A stretch of DNA of 64,000 nt from Comamonas sp. GB3 AK4-5 (lineage in GTDB: Bacteria > Pseudomonadota > Gammaproteobacteria > Burkholderiales > Burkholderiaceae_C), in the NCBI RefSeq assembly GCF_041320665.1, contig NZ_CP166730.1:1736001-1800000 (forward strand), in the 5' to 3' direction. Of this stretch, positions 9,438-18,757 are shown piece after piece (positions within the stretch are counted from its first letter, which is position 1; each line of letters opens with the position of its first letter). The translations under genes were made by a program, and so were the position numbers. Below the pieces are notes generated by a model that was not told the DNA's origin, made no database searches, and saw only the letters and a program-made list of their open reading frames with translations.

Positions 9438-9478
9438 ATTTACGGCCTTCCAGATTCTGGCGGCGTTCGATTTCATTC

Positions 9479-11812
9479 ATGAACCAACATTTCAAACGCT
9501 TCGGCGCACGCACGGCCTCGGCTGCTGCGGCTTTGCTCTGCTTGGCGCAGGCAGCTTGGGCGCTTTCGCCCTTCAAGGTGCAAGACATTCGCGTGGAGGG
9601 CCTGCAGCGCGTGGAAGCGGGCACCATCTTCGCCTCCATGCCACTGCGCGTGGGTGACCAATACGACGACGAAAAAGGCGCTGCAGCCATTCGCTCCCTG
9701 TTTGCCCTGGGCCTGTTCAAGGACGTGCGCCTGGAGGCCGATGGCAACGTGCTGGTGGTGGTCGTGGAAGAGCGTCCCACCATTGCCGATGTGAGCTTTG
9801 TGGGCACCAAAGAGTTCGACAAGGACACCCTGGTCAAGGCCATGCGCGATGTGGGCCTGGCCGAAGGCCGTCCCTTCGACAAGGCCCTGGCAGACCGTGC
9901 CGAGCAGGAGCTCAAGCGCCAGTACATTAACCGCAGCCTGTATGGCGCGGAAGTGGTCACCACGGTCACACCCATGGAGCGCAACCGCGTTAACCTGACC
10001 TTCTCGGTGACCGAGGGCGAACCCGCCAAAATCAATGAAATCCATGTGGTGGGCAACAAGGCCTTCAGTGAATCCACGCTGAAAAAGCAGCTGGACCTGG
10101 ATACCGGTGGCTGGATGAGCTGGTATACCAAGTCGGATCGCTATGCCCGCAGCAAGCTCAATGCCGACCTGGAGGCTCTGCGCTCCTACTATCTGCAGCG
10201 CGGCTATCTGGACTTCCGCATCGACTCCACCCAGGTGGCCATCTCGCCGGACAAGGAAAAGATTTCCCTGACCATCAATGTGCACGAAGGCGACCGTTTC
10301 GTGGTCTCTGGCGTGTCCCTGGAAGGCAATTACCTGGACCGTGACGACGAGTTCAAGTCGCTGGTCAAGGTGCGTCCCGGCGAGCCCTATAACGCCGACC
10401 TGGTGGCGGAAACCACCAAGGCCTTCACCGACCACTTCGGCAATTTTGGCTATGCATTTGCGCGCGTGGATGCGGTGCCTGAAGTGGACCGCGACAACAA
10501 CCGCGTGCACTTTGTGATCCGCTCGAACCCCTCGCGCCGTGCCTATGTGCGCCGCATCAACGTCAGCGGCAACGAGAAGACGCGCGACGAAGTCGTGCGC
10601 CGTGAATTCCGCCAGTACGAGTCCTCCTGGTATGACGGCGACAAGATCAAGCTGTCGCGTGACCGGGTCGACCGTCTGGGCTACTTCACCGAAGTCGATG
10701 TGGAGACCCTGGAAGTTCCTGGCTCGCCTGACCAGGTGGACCTGGTGGTGAACGTGAAGGAAAAGCCCACCGGCTCCATCCAGCTGGGTGCGGGTTTCTC
10801 GAGCGCCGAAAAGGTGACGCTGAGCTTTGGTATCAAGCAGGAAAACGTGTTTGGCTCGGGCAACTACCTGGGGCTGGATGTCAACACCAGCAAGTACAAC
10901 CGCAATCTGGTGCTGAGCACCACCGACCCTTACTTCACGCAAGACGGTATTTCGCGCACTGTGGATCTGTACTACCGCACCAGTCGCCCCTACTCGTACT
11001 ACTACGAAGGGGTTGGGAGTGTGAATACCAGCGATATGTACAAGATCGTGACGCAGGGTGCGTCCATCAAGTTTGGCGTGCCATTCAGCGAAATCGATAC
11101 CGTATTTTTCGGCGTTGGTATTGAACAGACCCAGATCAAGAGTGGTTTGTACATGCCGGAGGCCTACCAGAATTACGTCAATGAATTCGGCTCTAACAGC
11201 ACGTCCTTTCCATTGACCATGGGTTGGTCGCGCGATAGTCGCGACAGCGCTCTGGCGCCCAATTCGGGCCGTTACCAACGTTTGAATGCGGACTGGTCTG
11301 TGGCGGGTGACGCCCGCTATATTCGCGGTAATTACCAGTTCCAGCAGTATGTGCCGCTGACCAAGAGCTTTACCTTTGCCTTCAATGGTGAGCTGGGTTG
11401 GGGTAAGGGCCTGAATGGCCGTCCTTTCCCGCTGTTCAAGAACTTCTATTCGGGTGGTCTGGGCTCGGTGCGTGGCTTTGAGCAAGGCAGTCTGGGACCT
11501 ATTGATGGAACGGGTTCTTACCTGGGGGGTAACAAGAAAGTCACTCTGAATGCCGAGTTCATTGCACCTTTCCCCGGTGCGGGCAATGACAAGACCCTGC
11601 GTTGGTTTACATTTGTCGACGTAGGCAATGTGTTTGGTGAAGGGGTGGGTGCTGAAGATTTCTCCGTCAGCAATTTGCGCGCCTCTGCAGGTCTGGGCTT
11701 GAGCTGGATTTCCCCGCTGGGTCCGCTGCGTCTGGCGTGGGCCAACCCGATTCGCAAGAAGTCGACCGACCGTTTGCAGAAAATTCAATTCCAGATCGGA
11801 ACATCGTTTTAA
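9479..11812 (+). CDS. bamA: Outer membrane protein assembly factor BamA
   Basis: BamA is the essential outer-membrane barrel that inserts beta-barrel proteins. The 777-residue precursor has a signal peptide of about 28 residues ending AQAAWA, five POTRA repeats up to about residue 420, then a C-terminal 16-strand barrel. The barrel includes the VRGF motif (in GLGSVRGFEQG) of loop 6 and ends in Phe (QIGTSF), as required for outer-membrane insertion. No strong Shine-Dalgarno is visible before the ATG. skp starts two bases after its stop codon, and rseP lies immediately upstream. Confidence 0.97.
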   Translation: MNQHFKRFGARTASAAAALLCLAQAAWALSPFKVQDIRVEGLQRVEAGTIFASMPLRVGDQYDDEKGAAAIRSLFALGLFKDVRLEADGNVLVVVVEERPTIADVSFVGTKEFDKDTLVKAMRDVGLAEGRPFDKALADRAEQELKRQYINRSLYGAEVVTTVTPMERNRVNLTFSVTEGEPAKINEIHVVGNKAFSESTLKKQLDLDTGGWMSWYTKSDRYARSKLNADLEALRSYYLQRGYLDFRIDSTQVAISPDKEKISLTINVHEGDRFVVSGVSLEGNYLDRDDEFKSLVKVRPGEPYNADLVAETTKAFTDHFGNFGYAFARVDAVPEVDRDNNRVHFVIRSNPSRRAYVRRINVSGNEKTRDEVVRREFRQYESSWYDGDKIKLSRDRVDRLGYFTEVDVETLEVPGSPDQVDLVVNVKEKPTGSIQLGAGFSSAEKVTLSFGIKQENVFGSGNYLGLDVNTSKYNRNLVLSTTDPYFTQDGISRTVDLYYRTSRPYSYYYEGVGSVNTSDMYKIVTQGASIKFGVPFSEIDTVFFGVGIEQTQIKSGLYMPEAYQNYVNEFGSNSTSFPLTMGWSRDSRDSALAPNSGRYQRLNADWSVAGDARYIRGNYQFQQYVPLTKSFTFAFNGELGWGKGLNGRPFPLFKNFYSGGLGSVRGFEQGSLGPIDGTGSYLGGNKKVTLNAEFIAPFPGAGNDKTLRWFTFVDVGNVFGEGVGAEDFSVSNLRASAGLGLSWISPLGPLRLAWANPIRKKSTDRLQKIQFQIGTSF

Positions 11813-11814
11813 CC

Positions 11815-12318
11815 ATGAAAATCTACCAACCTATCGCTGTTGCACTGCTGTGCGGTGCCGCTGCTGTGTCGGCTCAGGCACAGGATTTCAAGGCCGGTTT
11901 CGTCAATACCGACCGCATCTTCCGCGAAGCCAATTCCGCCAAGGCGGCCCAGGCCAAGCTGGAGCAGGAGTTTGCCAAGCGCGAGCGCGAGCTGGTCGAT
12001 ATCGGCAACCGTCTGAAGACCGATTCGGAAAAGTTCGAACGTGATGCGCCCACCATGTCGGAAGCCCAGCGCTCTGCCAAGCAGCGTCAGCTGATTGAGC
12101 AAGACCGCACCTTCCAGACCAAGCGCCGTGAATTTCAGGAAGACCTGAACGCCCGCAAGAACGAAGAGCTGTCGCAAGTGCTGGACCGCGCAAACAAGGT
12201 GGTCATGCAAGTGGCAGAGGCCGAAAAGTACGACGTGATCCTGCAAGAAGCGGTGTATGTCAACCCCAAGCTCGACATCACTGACAAGGTGATCAAAGCG
12301 CTGAACGCGGCCAAGTGA
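11815..12318 (+). CDS. skp: Periplasmic chaperone Skp/OmpH
   Basis: Skp holds unfolded outer-membrane proteins in the periplasm and delivers them to BamA. The 167-residue precursor has a signal peptide of about 22 residues ending VSAQA. The mature part begins [15 protein letters not shown], then has long charged heptad-rich helices (about 45-120, rich in E, K, R and Q) forming the tentacles, and ends in the beta-body strand region ([22 protein letters not shown]). The ATG at 11815 follows the bamA stop by two bases, so translation is probably coupled. Earlier in-frame starts overlap the bamA barrel and lack a signal peptide. Confidence 0.95.
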   Translation: MKIYQPIAVALLCGAAAVSAQAQDFKAGFVNTDRIFREANSAKAAQAKLEQEFAKRERELVDIGNRLKTDSEKFERDAPTMSEAQRSAKQRQLIEQDRTFQTKRREFQEDLNARKNEELSQVLDRANKVVMQVAEAEKYDVILQEAVYVNPKLDITDKVIKALNAAK

Positions 12319-12340
12319 TCCTCGGACAGGGCCAATCGAC

Positions 12341-13339
12341 GTGAGTTTGACATTAGGACAAATTGTCGATGCCTTGGGTGGAGCGCTGCGAGGGGCGGCC
12401 AAAACGCTGGAAATCCAGCGCATTGCCCCCCTCGAGTCTGCCGAGGCAGACGCCATCAGCTTTCTGAGCAACCCCAAGTATTTGCACCAGCTGGCCGCCT
12501 CCCAGGCGGCCTGTGTCGTTGTGGCGCCTGCACAGCAGGATGCAGCAGTGGCGCGCGGGGCATGCATCGTGGTGGACAACCCCTATCTGTACTTCGCGCA
12601 GCTGACCCAGCTGTGGAAGCGCATGCATGCCGAAGCCGGTGTGCAGGGCGTGCATTCCACGGCCGTGGTTCATCCCCAGGCCAAGGTACACCCCTCGGCC
12701 ACCATCGGGCCGCTGTGCGTGGTGGAGCGGGGTGCAGAAATTGGTGCCGACACGGTGCTGAAGTCGCGCGTTACCATCAGCGAATACTGTGTGGTGGGGG
12801 AGCGCTGCCTGCTGCACCCCGGTGTGGTGATCGGTGCCGACGGCTTTGGATTTGCCCAGCAGCAAGGGCAGTGGGTGAAGATCGAGCAGCTGGGTCGGGT
12901 ACGCATTGGCAGCGATGTGGAAATCGGTGCCAACACCTGTATCGACCGCGGTGCGCTGGACGATACCGTCATTGCCGATGGCGTGAAGCTGGACAACCTG
13001 GTGCAGATTGGTCACAACGTGCAGGTGGGGGCGCACACGGCGATTGCCGGCAACGCCGGTGTGGCGGGCAGCGCGCAGATTGGCGCGCATTGCAGCATTG
13101 GCGGAGCCTCCAATATCTTGGGGCATTTGACGATCGGCGATGGCGTAGCCATTTCTCCGACATCGGTGGTGATGCGTTCCGTGACGCAGCCAGGCCTGTA
13201 CACTGGCATATTCCCATTGGCGGCCAATGCGCAATGGGAAAAGAATGCGGCGACACTCAAACAATTGCACGCACTGCGCGAGCGGATCAAGGCGCTGGAA
13301 AAAGCGTTGGATGCCCAGCGCAGCCCTAACGGAAATTGA
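12341..13339 (+). CDS. lpxD: UDP-3-O-(3-hydroxyacyl)glucosamine N-acyltransferase
   Basis: LpxD adds the N-linked hydroxyacyl chain in lipid A synthesis. The 332-residue protein has an N-terminal uridine-binding domain ([12 protein letters not shown]...) and then a left-handed beta-helix of hexapeptide repeats (about 105-290), with the catalytic His in [13 protein letters not shown]. The C-terminal alpha-helical tail ([17 protein letters not shown]) is typical. The start is GTG at 12341. It sits 22 bp after skp and directly before fabZ, as in most proteobacteria. Confidence 0.96.
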   Translation: MSLTLGQIVDALGGALRGAAKTLEIQRIAPLESAEADAISFLSNPKYLHQLAASQAACVVVAPAQQDAAVARGACIVVDNPYLYFAQLTQLWKRMHAEAGVQGVHSTAVVHPQAKVHPSATIGPLCVVERGAEIGADTVLKSRVTISEYCVVGERCLLHPGVVIGADGFGFAQQQGQWVKIEQLGRVRIGSDVEIGANTCIDRGALDDTVIADGVKLDNLVQIGHNVQVGAHTAIAGNAGVAGSAQIGAHCSIGGASNILGHLTIGDGVAISPTSVVMRSVTQPGLYTGIFPLAANAQWEKNAATLKQLHALRERIKALEKALDAQRSPNGN

Positions 13340-13341
13340 CA

Positions 13342-13779
13342 ATGGATATTCAAGGAATTCTCAAGCAACTGCCCCACCGCTACCCTTTCTTGCTGGTGGA
13401 CCGGGTGCTGGAGCTTGAGAGCAACACACGCATCAAGGCGATCAAGAACGTGACTTTCAACGAGCCGTTCTTCACCGGGCATTTCCCTGGTCGTCCCGTG
13501 ATGCCCGGGGTGTTGATTTTGGAAGCCCTGGCGCAGGCCGCAGGCCTGCTGGCCTTTGATGCCATGGGCCAGGTGCCGGACGAAAACAACATCTACTACT
13601 TTGTCGGTATTGATTCGGCGCGCTTCAAGCGCCCCGTGGTGCCAGGAGACCAGCTGGCGCTGGAGATCACCATCGACCGTGTGCGCGGTGGTATCTGGAA
13701 GTTCAATGCTGTGGCCAGCGTGGACGGCGAAGTGGCTGCCGAAGCGCAGCTGATGTGCACCATGCGCCACGTGGGCTAA
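13342..13779 (+). CDS. fabZ: 3-hydroxyacyl-[ACP] dehydratase FabZ
   Basis: FabZ dehydrates 3-hydroxyacyl-ACP in fatty-acid elongation and competes with LpxA and LpxD for that substrate. The 145-residue hot-dog protein begins [22 protein letters not shown] and has the catalytic motif [22 protein letters not shown] with the active His and Glu. The ATG at 13342 is preferred over an in-frame TTG two codons earlier because it starts at conserved sequence. Its start lies two bases after the lpxD stop, and its stop abuts the lpxA start. Confidence 0.96.
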   Translation: MDIQGILKQLPHRYPFLLVDRVLELESNTRIKAIKNVTFNEPFFTGHFPGRPVMPGVLILEALAQAAGLLAFDAMGQVPDENNIYYFVGIDSARFKRPVVPGDQLALEITIDRVRGGIWKFNAVASVDGEVAAEAQLMCTMRHVG

Positions 13780-14580
13780 GTGTCGATGGTGGCGGCGAGT
13801 CTTATTCACCCCACCGCAGTGGTGGACCCTGCGGCTGAGCTTGATTCATCGGTATCGGTGGGGCCTTATGCCGTCATCGGGCCCCAGGTGCGCCTGGGTG
13901 CTCGCACTTCGGTGGGGGCGCATTGCGTCATTGAGGGTCACACCACCATCGGTTGTGACAACCAGATCTTCCAGTTTGCTTCCCTGGGTGCAGACCCCCA
14001 GGACAAGAAGTACGCGGGAGAGCCCACGCGGCTGGTGATGGGCGACCGCAATACCGTGCGCGAGTTCTGTACCTTCAACACCGGTACCGCGCAGGATCGG
14101 GGTGAGACCACCATAGGTTCGGACAACTGGATCATGGCCTATGTGCACATCGCACATGACTGCATCGTGGGCGACAACACCACCTTGGCCAATAACACCA
14201 CATTGGCGGGCCATGTGCATGTGGGCGACTGGGTGACCGTGGGTGGCCTGACTGGCGTGCTGCAGCGCATGCGCATAGGCGCCTATGCCATGGTGGGTTT
14301 CCAGGCCCATGTGAACAAGGATGTACCGCCGTTTATGACGGTGGATGGCAATCCACTGGCGGCGCGCAGCGTGAACCTGATCGGCCTCAAGCGCCGCGGC
14401 TTTTCGGATGTCCGCATTGCCGCCGTGCGCGAGATGCACAAGCTGCTCTATCGCCAGGGCTTGTCGCTGGAAGCGGCCATGCAGGCCATGGATGCACTCA
14501 AGGCCGAAGCCGACGCCGTGCAAGACGTGGAACTGATGCAGGGCTTTCTGGCCTCTGCTGCCTACGGCATCACACGCTAG
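13780..14580 (+). CDS. lpxA: UDP-N-acetylglucosamine acyltransferase
   Basis: LpxA O-acylates UDP-GlcNAc from hydroxyacyl-ACP, the first step of lipid A. The protein is a left-handed beta-helix starting [13 protein letters not shown], with the catalytic His in the [12 protein letters not shown] segment and a C-terminal helical domain ([19 protein letters not shown]). The start may be GTG at 13780, immediately after the fabZ stop (266 residues), or ATG at 13786 (264 residues); the sequence does not decide between them. Gene order fabZ-lpxA-lpxB is standard. Confidence 0.95.
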   Translation: MSMVAASLIHPTAVVDPAAELDSSVSVGPYAVIGPQVRLGARTSVGAHCVIEGHTTIGCDNQIFQFASLGADPQDKKYAGEPTRLVMGDRNTVREFCTFNTGTAQDRGETTIGSDNWIMAYVHIAHDCIVGDNTTLANNTTLAGHVHVGDWVTVGGLTGVLQRMRIGAYAMVGFQAHVNKDVPPFMTVDGNPLAARSVNLIGLKRRGFSDVRIAAVREMHKLLYRQGLSLEAAMQAMDALKAEADAVQDVELMQGFLASAAYGITR

Positions 14581-14641
14581 CCGCTTGCGCGGCCTTGGCG
14601 TCTTTTGTGTTTTTCTTCACCCCTGTCCGTGAGTTTGCGAC

Positions 14642-15853
14642 GTGAATAGCTCTGCAACGCCCATGCAGCCAGCGCAAGCTGCTGCAGATTCCGTAGTGCC
14701 TCGCATTGCCATGGTGGCGGGGGAGACCTCCGGCGATCTGCTGGCCTCTTTGCTGCTCGATGGCCTGCGTCAGCGCTGGCCTGAGGCCCAGTCCATGGGC
14801 ATTGGCGGCGCTGCCATGCAGGCCCGAGGCTTTGATGCCTGGTGGCAGTCCGAGCGCCTGGCTGTGCATGGTTACAGCTGGGAAGTGCTGATGCGGGTAG
14901 CCGAGTTGCTGGGCATTCGCAAAAAACTGCGCCAGCGCCTGCTGGCCCATCCCCCCTCGGTGTTTGTGGGTGTGGATGCGCCCGATTTCAATCTGGGCCT
15001 GGAGACCGATCTGCGCGCTGCGGGCGTCAAGACCGTGCATTTTGTCTGCCCCTCCATCTGGGCCTGGCGGGCTGACCGCGTGGAGAAGATTCGCCGTGCG
15101 GCCGACCATGTGCTGTGCATTTTCCCCTTCGAGCCCGAGCTGCTGGCCCAGCACGGTATTGAAGCCACCTATGTGGGCCATCCGCTGGCCCAGGTGATTC
15201 CCATGCAGCCCGATCGTGCCGCCGCGCGCCGCCGTCTGGGCTTGCCCGAAGACGGGCTGGTGCTGGCCTTGCTGCCGGGCAGCCGTCGCTCGGAAGTGCG
15301 CTATATCGCCTCCGGGTTTTTCAAGGCGGCAGCGCTGGTGAAGAAGGCGCTTCCAGCGATTAAAATAGTCGCCCCTGCCGTTCCCAGTCTGCTGGAGGAG
15401 TTGCAGCGCATTGCCCAGCAAAACGGCATGCAAGACCAGGTGCTGATCGTGCCCGGTCAGTCGCATGATGTGCTGGCAGCCTGTGATTGCACGCTGATTG
15501 CCAGTGGTACCGCCACGCTGGAGGCCGCGCTGTTCAAGCGCCCCATGGTCATCAGCTACAGCATGCACCCCTGGAGCTGGCGTCTGATGCAGCGCAAGCA
15601 GCTGCAGGCCTGGGTGGGGCTGCCGAATATTTTGTGTCGCGACTTTGTCGTGCCCGAGTTGCTGCAGGACGCGGCCACGCCCGAGGCGCTGGCCCAGGCC
15701 GCGTTGGCCTGGCTGCGTGCCAGCCAGGATGCACCGGCCACCATTGATGCGCTGGAGCAGCGCTTCACGGCCCTGCACCACGAACTAAAAAGAGATACCG
15801 CCGAATTGGCCGCCCATGCGATCGAAAAAATCATTGCCATCCCCGCTGCTTGA
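14642..15853 (+). CDS. lpxB: Lipid-A-disaccharide synthase
   Basis: LpxB condenses UDP-diacylglucosamine with lipid X to form the lipid A disaccharide at the inner face of the membrane. The 403-residue GT19 protein has the N-terminal [13 protein letters not shown] motif, [31 protein letters not shown] and the C-terminal [20 protein letters not shown] sugar-nucleotide region. It starts with GTG 61 bp after lpxA and carries a short variable N-terminal tail, so the true start could be slightly inside. Its 3' end overlaps rnhB by 38 bp. Confidence 0.95.
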   Translation: MNSSATPMQPAQAAADSVVPRIAMVAGETSGDLLASLLLDGLRQRWPEAQSMGIGGAAMQARGFDAWWQSERLAVHGYSWEVLMRVAELLGIRKKLRQRLLAHPPSVFVGVDAPDFNLGLETDLRAAGVKTVHFVCPSIWAWRADRVEKIRRAADHVLCIFPFEPELLAQHGIEATYVGHPLAQVIPMQPDRAAARRRLGLPEDGLVLALLPGSRRSEVRYIASGFFKAAALVKKALPAIKIVAPAVPSLLEELQRIAQQNGMQDQVLIVPGQSHDVLAACDCTLIASGTATLEAALFKRPMVISYSMHPWSWRLMQRKQLQAWVGLPNILCRDFVVPELLQDAATPEALAQAALAWLRASQDAPATIDALEQRFTALHHELKRDTAELAAHAIEKIIAIPAA

Positions 15854-16544
15854 GCAAGAAAGCCTGCCCTGGCATCCGCCCGGGTTGGTCGCAGGGGTGG
15901 ACGAAGCCGGGCGTGGCCCGCTGGCCGGCCCTGTGGTGGCCGCAGCCGTCATCCTGGACGACCAGAACCCCATCGCCGGCCTGAACGACTCCAAAAAACT
16001 CACGGCCCGCAAGCGCGAGCAGTTGTTCGATGAAATCCGTGCCAAGGCCCTGTGCTTTTGCATTGCCCAGGCCTCGGTGCAGGAGATCGACAGGCTCAAC
16101 ATCCTGCAAGCCACCTTGCTGGCCATGCGCCGCGCCGTGCTGGGCCTGCGGCTCAAGCCGGTGCGTGTGCTTGTTGATGGCAACCAGCTGCCCACGCTGG
16201 AGGTGCCGGCCGAGGCCATTGTGCAGGGCGATGCGCTGGTGCAGGCGATTTCGGCAGCTTCCATTCTGGCCAAGGTGACACGTGACCGCTGGTGTGACCA
16301 GCTCGATGTGCAATATCCCCAGTACGGTTTTGCCGCCCACAAGGGCTATGGCACGGCCGTGCACCTGGCCGCGCTGCGCGAGCATGGTGCGACGGTGGAG
16401 CACCGCAGCTCTTTTGCCCCCGTGGCCAAGGTGCTGCAGTCGGGTGTCTTGTGTGTCGGCCTGCAGCCCGCTCCCATTGCCTGCGAAAGCGGTGTCTCGG
16501 CCTTGCGTGCGGGGGGCATGGCGCAGGCTTCGCTGTATTCCTGA
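15816..16544 (+). CDS. rnhB: Ribonuclease HII
   Basis: RNase HII nicks RNA-DNA hybrids and removes misincorporated ribonucleotides from DNA. The type-2 signature [19 protein letters not shown], with the first catalytic Asp and Glu, lies at about residues 26-45. [10 protein letters not shown], the Asp in VLVDGN and the [24 protein letters not shown] block follow. At 242 residues it is somewhat long because of a C-terminal tail after SSFAPVAKV that I cannot match to the family core. The ATG at 15816 overlaps lpxB by 38 bp; a start inside lpxB is usual for this pair. Confidence 0.94.
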   Translation: MRSKKSLPSPLLEQESLPWHPPGLVAGVDEAGRGPLAGPVVAAAVILDDQNPIAGLNDSKKLTARKREQLFDEIRAKALCFCIAQASVQEIDRLNILQATLLAMRRAVLGLRLKPVRVLVDGNQLPTLEVPAEAIVQGDALVQAISAASILAKVTRDRWCDQLDVQYPQYGFAAHKGYGTAVHLAALREHGATVEHRSSFAPVAKVLQSGVLCVGLQPAPIACESGVSALRAGGMAQASLYS

Positions 16545-16600
16545 GCCCGGTTTCCGGGCCTCGGGGCCTTGGTGCCCCATCACCAAATCAAGAGGTTGCC

Positions 16601-17392
16601 ATGACTTTCGCTGCCCAGCCCATGCATATAAAGGCGCGTGACAACGCCTTCGTCAAATCCCTGCGCCGCCTGTCCCAGGACAGCACGGCCTACCGCAAAC
16701 AAGCCCAGGTCTGGCTGGAGGGCGACCATCTGTGCCGTGCTGCATTGGCGCGTGGTCTGTCGCCGCAGCTGGCCGTTTTTTCAGAGTCTTTTTGGCCTCT
16801 GGCGCCCAAGGAGTGGGCGCAAGCTGCTCCCAAAGTCATAGTTTTGGCAGATGCCTTGTTTGCCGAAATCAGCAGCCTGGAGTCCCCAGCCCACATGGGC
16901 TATGTCATGGCCTGGGATGGTGCGGCCGCCGTGCGCCCCGGCGTCTCCACCGTGGTGCTGGACCGGGTGCAGGACGCAGGCAATGTGGGATCCATCCTGC
17001 GCAGTGCATCGGCCTTTGGCTTTGGCCAAGTGCTGGCCCTCAAGGGCACGGCTGCGCTGTGGAGTCAGAAAGTGCTGCGCGCCGGCATGGGCGCGCATTT
17101 CGGCCTGCATCTGGTGGAGTCGGCCTCCGAGGCCGATGTGCAGGCCTTGCAGCTGCCTCTGGTGGTGACCAGCTCCCACCAGGGCACCTTGATCCACGAA
17201 GCCGATCTGCCCTGGCCTTGCGCCTGGGCCATGGGGCATGAAGGGCAGGGCGTGGGTGAGGCGCTGATGCAGCAGGCCCAGCACCGCATCAGCATTGCCC
17301 AGCCTGGGGGGGAAGAGTCGCTGAATGTGGGTGCGGCGGCCGCGATCTGCCTGCATGCCAGCAGCGTCAGCATGCTGCGCCGTCAAGGGTAA
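16601..17392 (+). CDS. TrmH/SpoU-family RNA 2'-O-methyltransferase
   Basis: This 263-residue SPOUT methyltransferase should transfer a methyl group from SAM to a ribose 2'-OH in rRNA or tRNA. It has an N-terminal substrate-binding domain (ARDNAFVKSLRRLSQDSTAYR, L30e-like) followed by the knotted catalytic domain with STVVLDRVQDAGNVGSILRSA, the AWAMGHEGQGV motif and ISIAQPGGEESLNVGAAAAI. The motifs are those of SpoU enzymes, but the exact nucleotide target (RlmB-like or other) cannot be told. The ATG at 16601 has an AGAGG site. It follows rnhB by 56 bp. Confidence 0.9.
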   Translation: MTFAAQPMHIKARDNAFVKSLRRLSQDSTAYRKQAQVWLEGDHLCRAALARGLSPQLAVFSESFWPLAPKEWAQAAPKVIVLADALFAEISSLESPAHMGYVMAWDGAAAVRPGVSTVVLDRVQDAGNVGSILRSASAFGFGQVLALKGTAALWSQKVLRAGMGAHFGLHLVESASEADVQALQLPLVVTSSHQGTLIHEADLPWPCAWAMGHEGQGVGEALMQQAQHRISIAQPGGEESLNVGAAAAICLHASSVSMLRRQG

Positions 17393-17429
17393 TCCCGCGC
17401 CAAGTCATGGGGCAGTAGCCGCACAAGTC

Positions 17430-17435
17430 TATAAT
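17430..17435 (+). promoter_or_regulatory. Candidate -10 element (TATAAT) upstream of carA
   Basis: A perfect TATAAT lies 140 bp before the carA start, just downstream of the RNA methyltransferase gene. No good -35 is visible at 16-18 bp. A lone TTGACA at 17492-17497 has no convincing -10 partner. This would give carAB its own long-leader transcript. Confidence 0.4.
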
Positions 17436-17575
17436 GGGCGGCTTTCCAGCATTCCTTCCTACGCCTAGCGACGCTTTCTCGCCATCCCCTGTTGACACAT
17501 CTGTCCCCACGCGCATGCGAACAGCATGTGAGGGGCTGCGTTGGGCGTAACCGTAATAAAAAACCGGAGAACCCA

Positions 17576-18757
17576 GTGCTTTTGTCTCTCAAGGGAGCCT
17601 TCCCACCCGCCATCTTGGCGCTCGCAGACGGCACGGTCTTTGTTGGCAACTCGATTGGTGCGCAAGGCACCACGGTGGGCGAAGTCGTTTTCAACACCTC
17701 GCTGACCGGCTACCAGGAAATCCTCACCGACCCCAGCTATTGCCAGCAGATCGTGACTCTCACGTATCCGCATATCGGCAACTATGGCGTCAATCCCGAG
17801 GATGTCGAGGCTGACAAGATCCATGCCGCAGGTCTCATCATCAAGAACCTGCCGCTGTTGGCCAGCAACTTCCGCAGCACCCAGACCCTGTCCGAGTACC
17901 TGATTGAAGGCAAGACCGTCGCCATCGCCGACATCGACACCCGCAAGCTCACGCGCTTGCTGCGTGACAAGGGGGCGCAAAACGGTGCCATCGTGGGCCT
18001 GGCCGCTGGCGAAGAAGTCACCCAAGCCAAGATCGATCAAGCCATCGCTGCAGCCAAGGCCGCCCCCGACATGAAGGGCCTGGACCTGGCCAAGGTGGTG
18101 ACCACCACCAAGTCCTACCCTTGGAGCCAAACCGAGTGGAAGCTGGGCCAAGGCTACGGCAAGCTCGAGTCGCCCAAGTTCAAGGTCGTGGCCTATGACT
18201 TTGGCGTGAAGACCAACATCTTGCGCATGCTGGCCGAGCGCGGCTGCGACGTGACCGTGGTGCCGGCCCAGACGCCCGCCAAGGACGTGCTGGCGCTGAA
18301 CCCCGATGGCGTGTTCCTGTCCAACGGCCCTGGCGACCCAGCGCCTTGCGACTACGCCATTGCTGCGGCACAAGAGATCATGGCTGCCAAAAAGCCCTTG
18401 TTCGGCATCTGCCTGGGCCACCAGATCATGGCCCTGGCCTCGGGCGCCAAGACCTTCAAGATGCAAAACAGCCACCACGGTGCCAACCACCCCGTGAAGG
18501 AGCTGGACACCGGCCGCGTCAGCATCACCAGCCAGAACCACGGTTTTGCCGTGGAGCTGGAGTCGCTGCCCGCCAATGTGCGCGCCACCCACATCAGCCT
18601 GTTTGACGGCACGCTGCAAGGCCTGGAGCGCACCGATGTGCCCGCCTTCTGCTTCCAGGGCCACCCCGAGGCTTCGCCCGGCCCGCACGACATCGCCTAC
18701 TTGTTCGACCGCTTCACGGCACTGATGGCCAAGGCCCAGGAGAAAAACAATGCCTAA
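17576..18757 (+). CDS. carA: Carbamoyl-phosphate synthase small subunit (glutaminase)
   Basis: CarA hydrolyses glutamine and passes ammonia through a tunnel to CarB for carbamoyl phosphate, the precursor of arginine and pyrimidines. The 393-residue protein has the N-terminal small-subunit domain ([11 protein letters not shown]...[21 protein letters not shown]) and a class-I glutamine amidotransferase domain. The nucleophile Cys279 lies in [15 protein letters not shown], and the His/Glu pair is in [13 protein letters not shown]. The start is GTG at 17576 with a CCGGAGA site; earlier in-frame codons are leader sequence. It overlaps carB by 8 bp, so the two subunits are translationally coupled. 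Confidence 0.97.
   Translation: MLLSLKGAFPPAILALADGTVFVGNSIGAQGTTVGEVVFNTSLTGYQEILTDPSYCQQIVTLTYPHIGNYGVNPEDVEADKIHAAGLIIKNLPLLASNFRSTQTLSEYLIEGKTVAIADIDTRKLTRLLRDKGAQNGAIVGLAAGEEVTQAKIDQAIAAAKAAPDMKGLDLAKVVTTTKSYPWSQTEWKLGQGYGKLESPKFKVVAYDFGVKTNILRMLAERGCDVTVVPAQTPAKDVLALNPDGVFLSNGPGDPAPCDYAIAAAQEIMAAKKPLFGICLGHQIMALASGAKTFKMQNSHHGANHPVKELDTGRVSITSQNHGFAVELESLPANVRATHISLFDGTLQGLERTDVPAFCFQGHPEASPGPHDIAYLFDRFTALMAKAQEKNNA

Noticed and set aside
17492..17497. TTGACA upstream of carA as a -35 box
   Set aside because: No acceptable -10 lies 16-18 bp downstream (sequence there is ATGCGA-like), and a better -10 exists at 17430.
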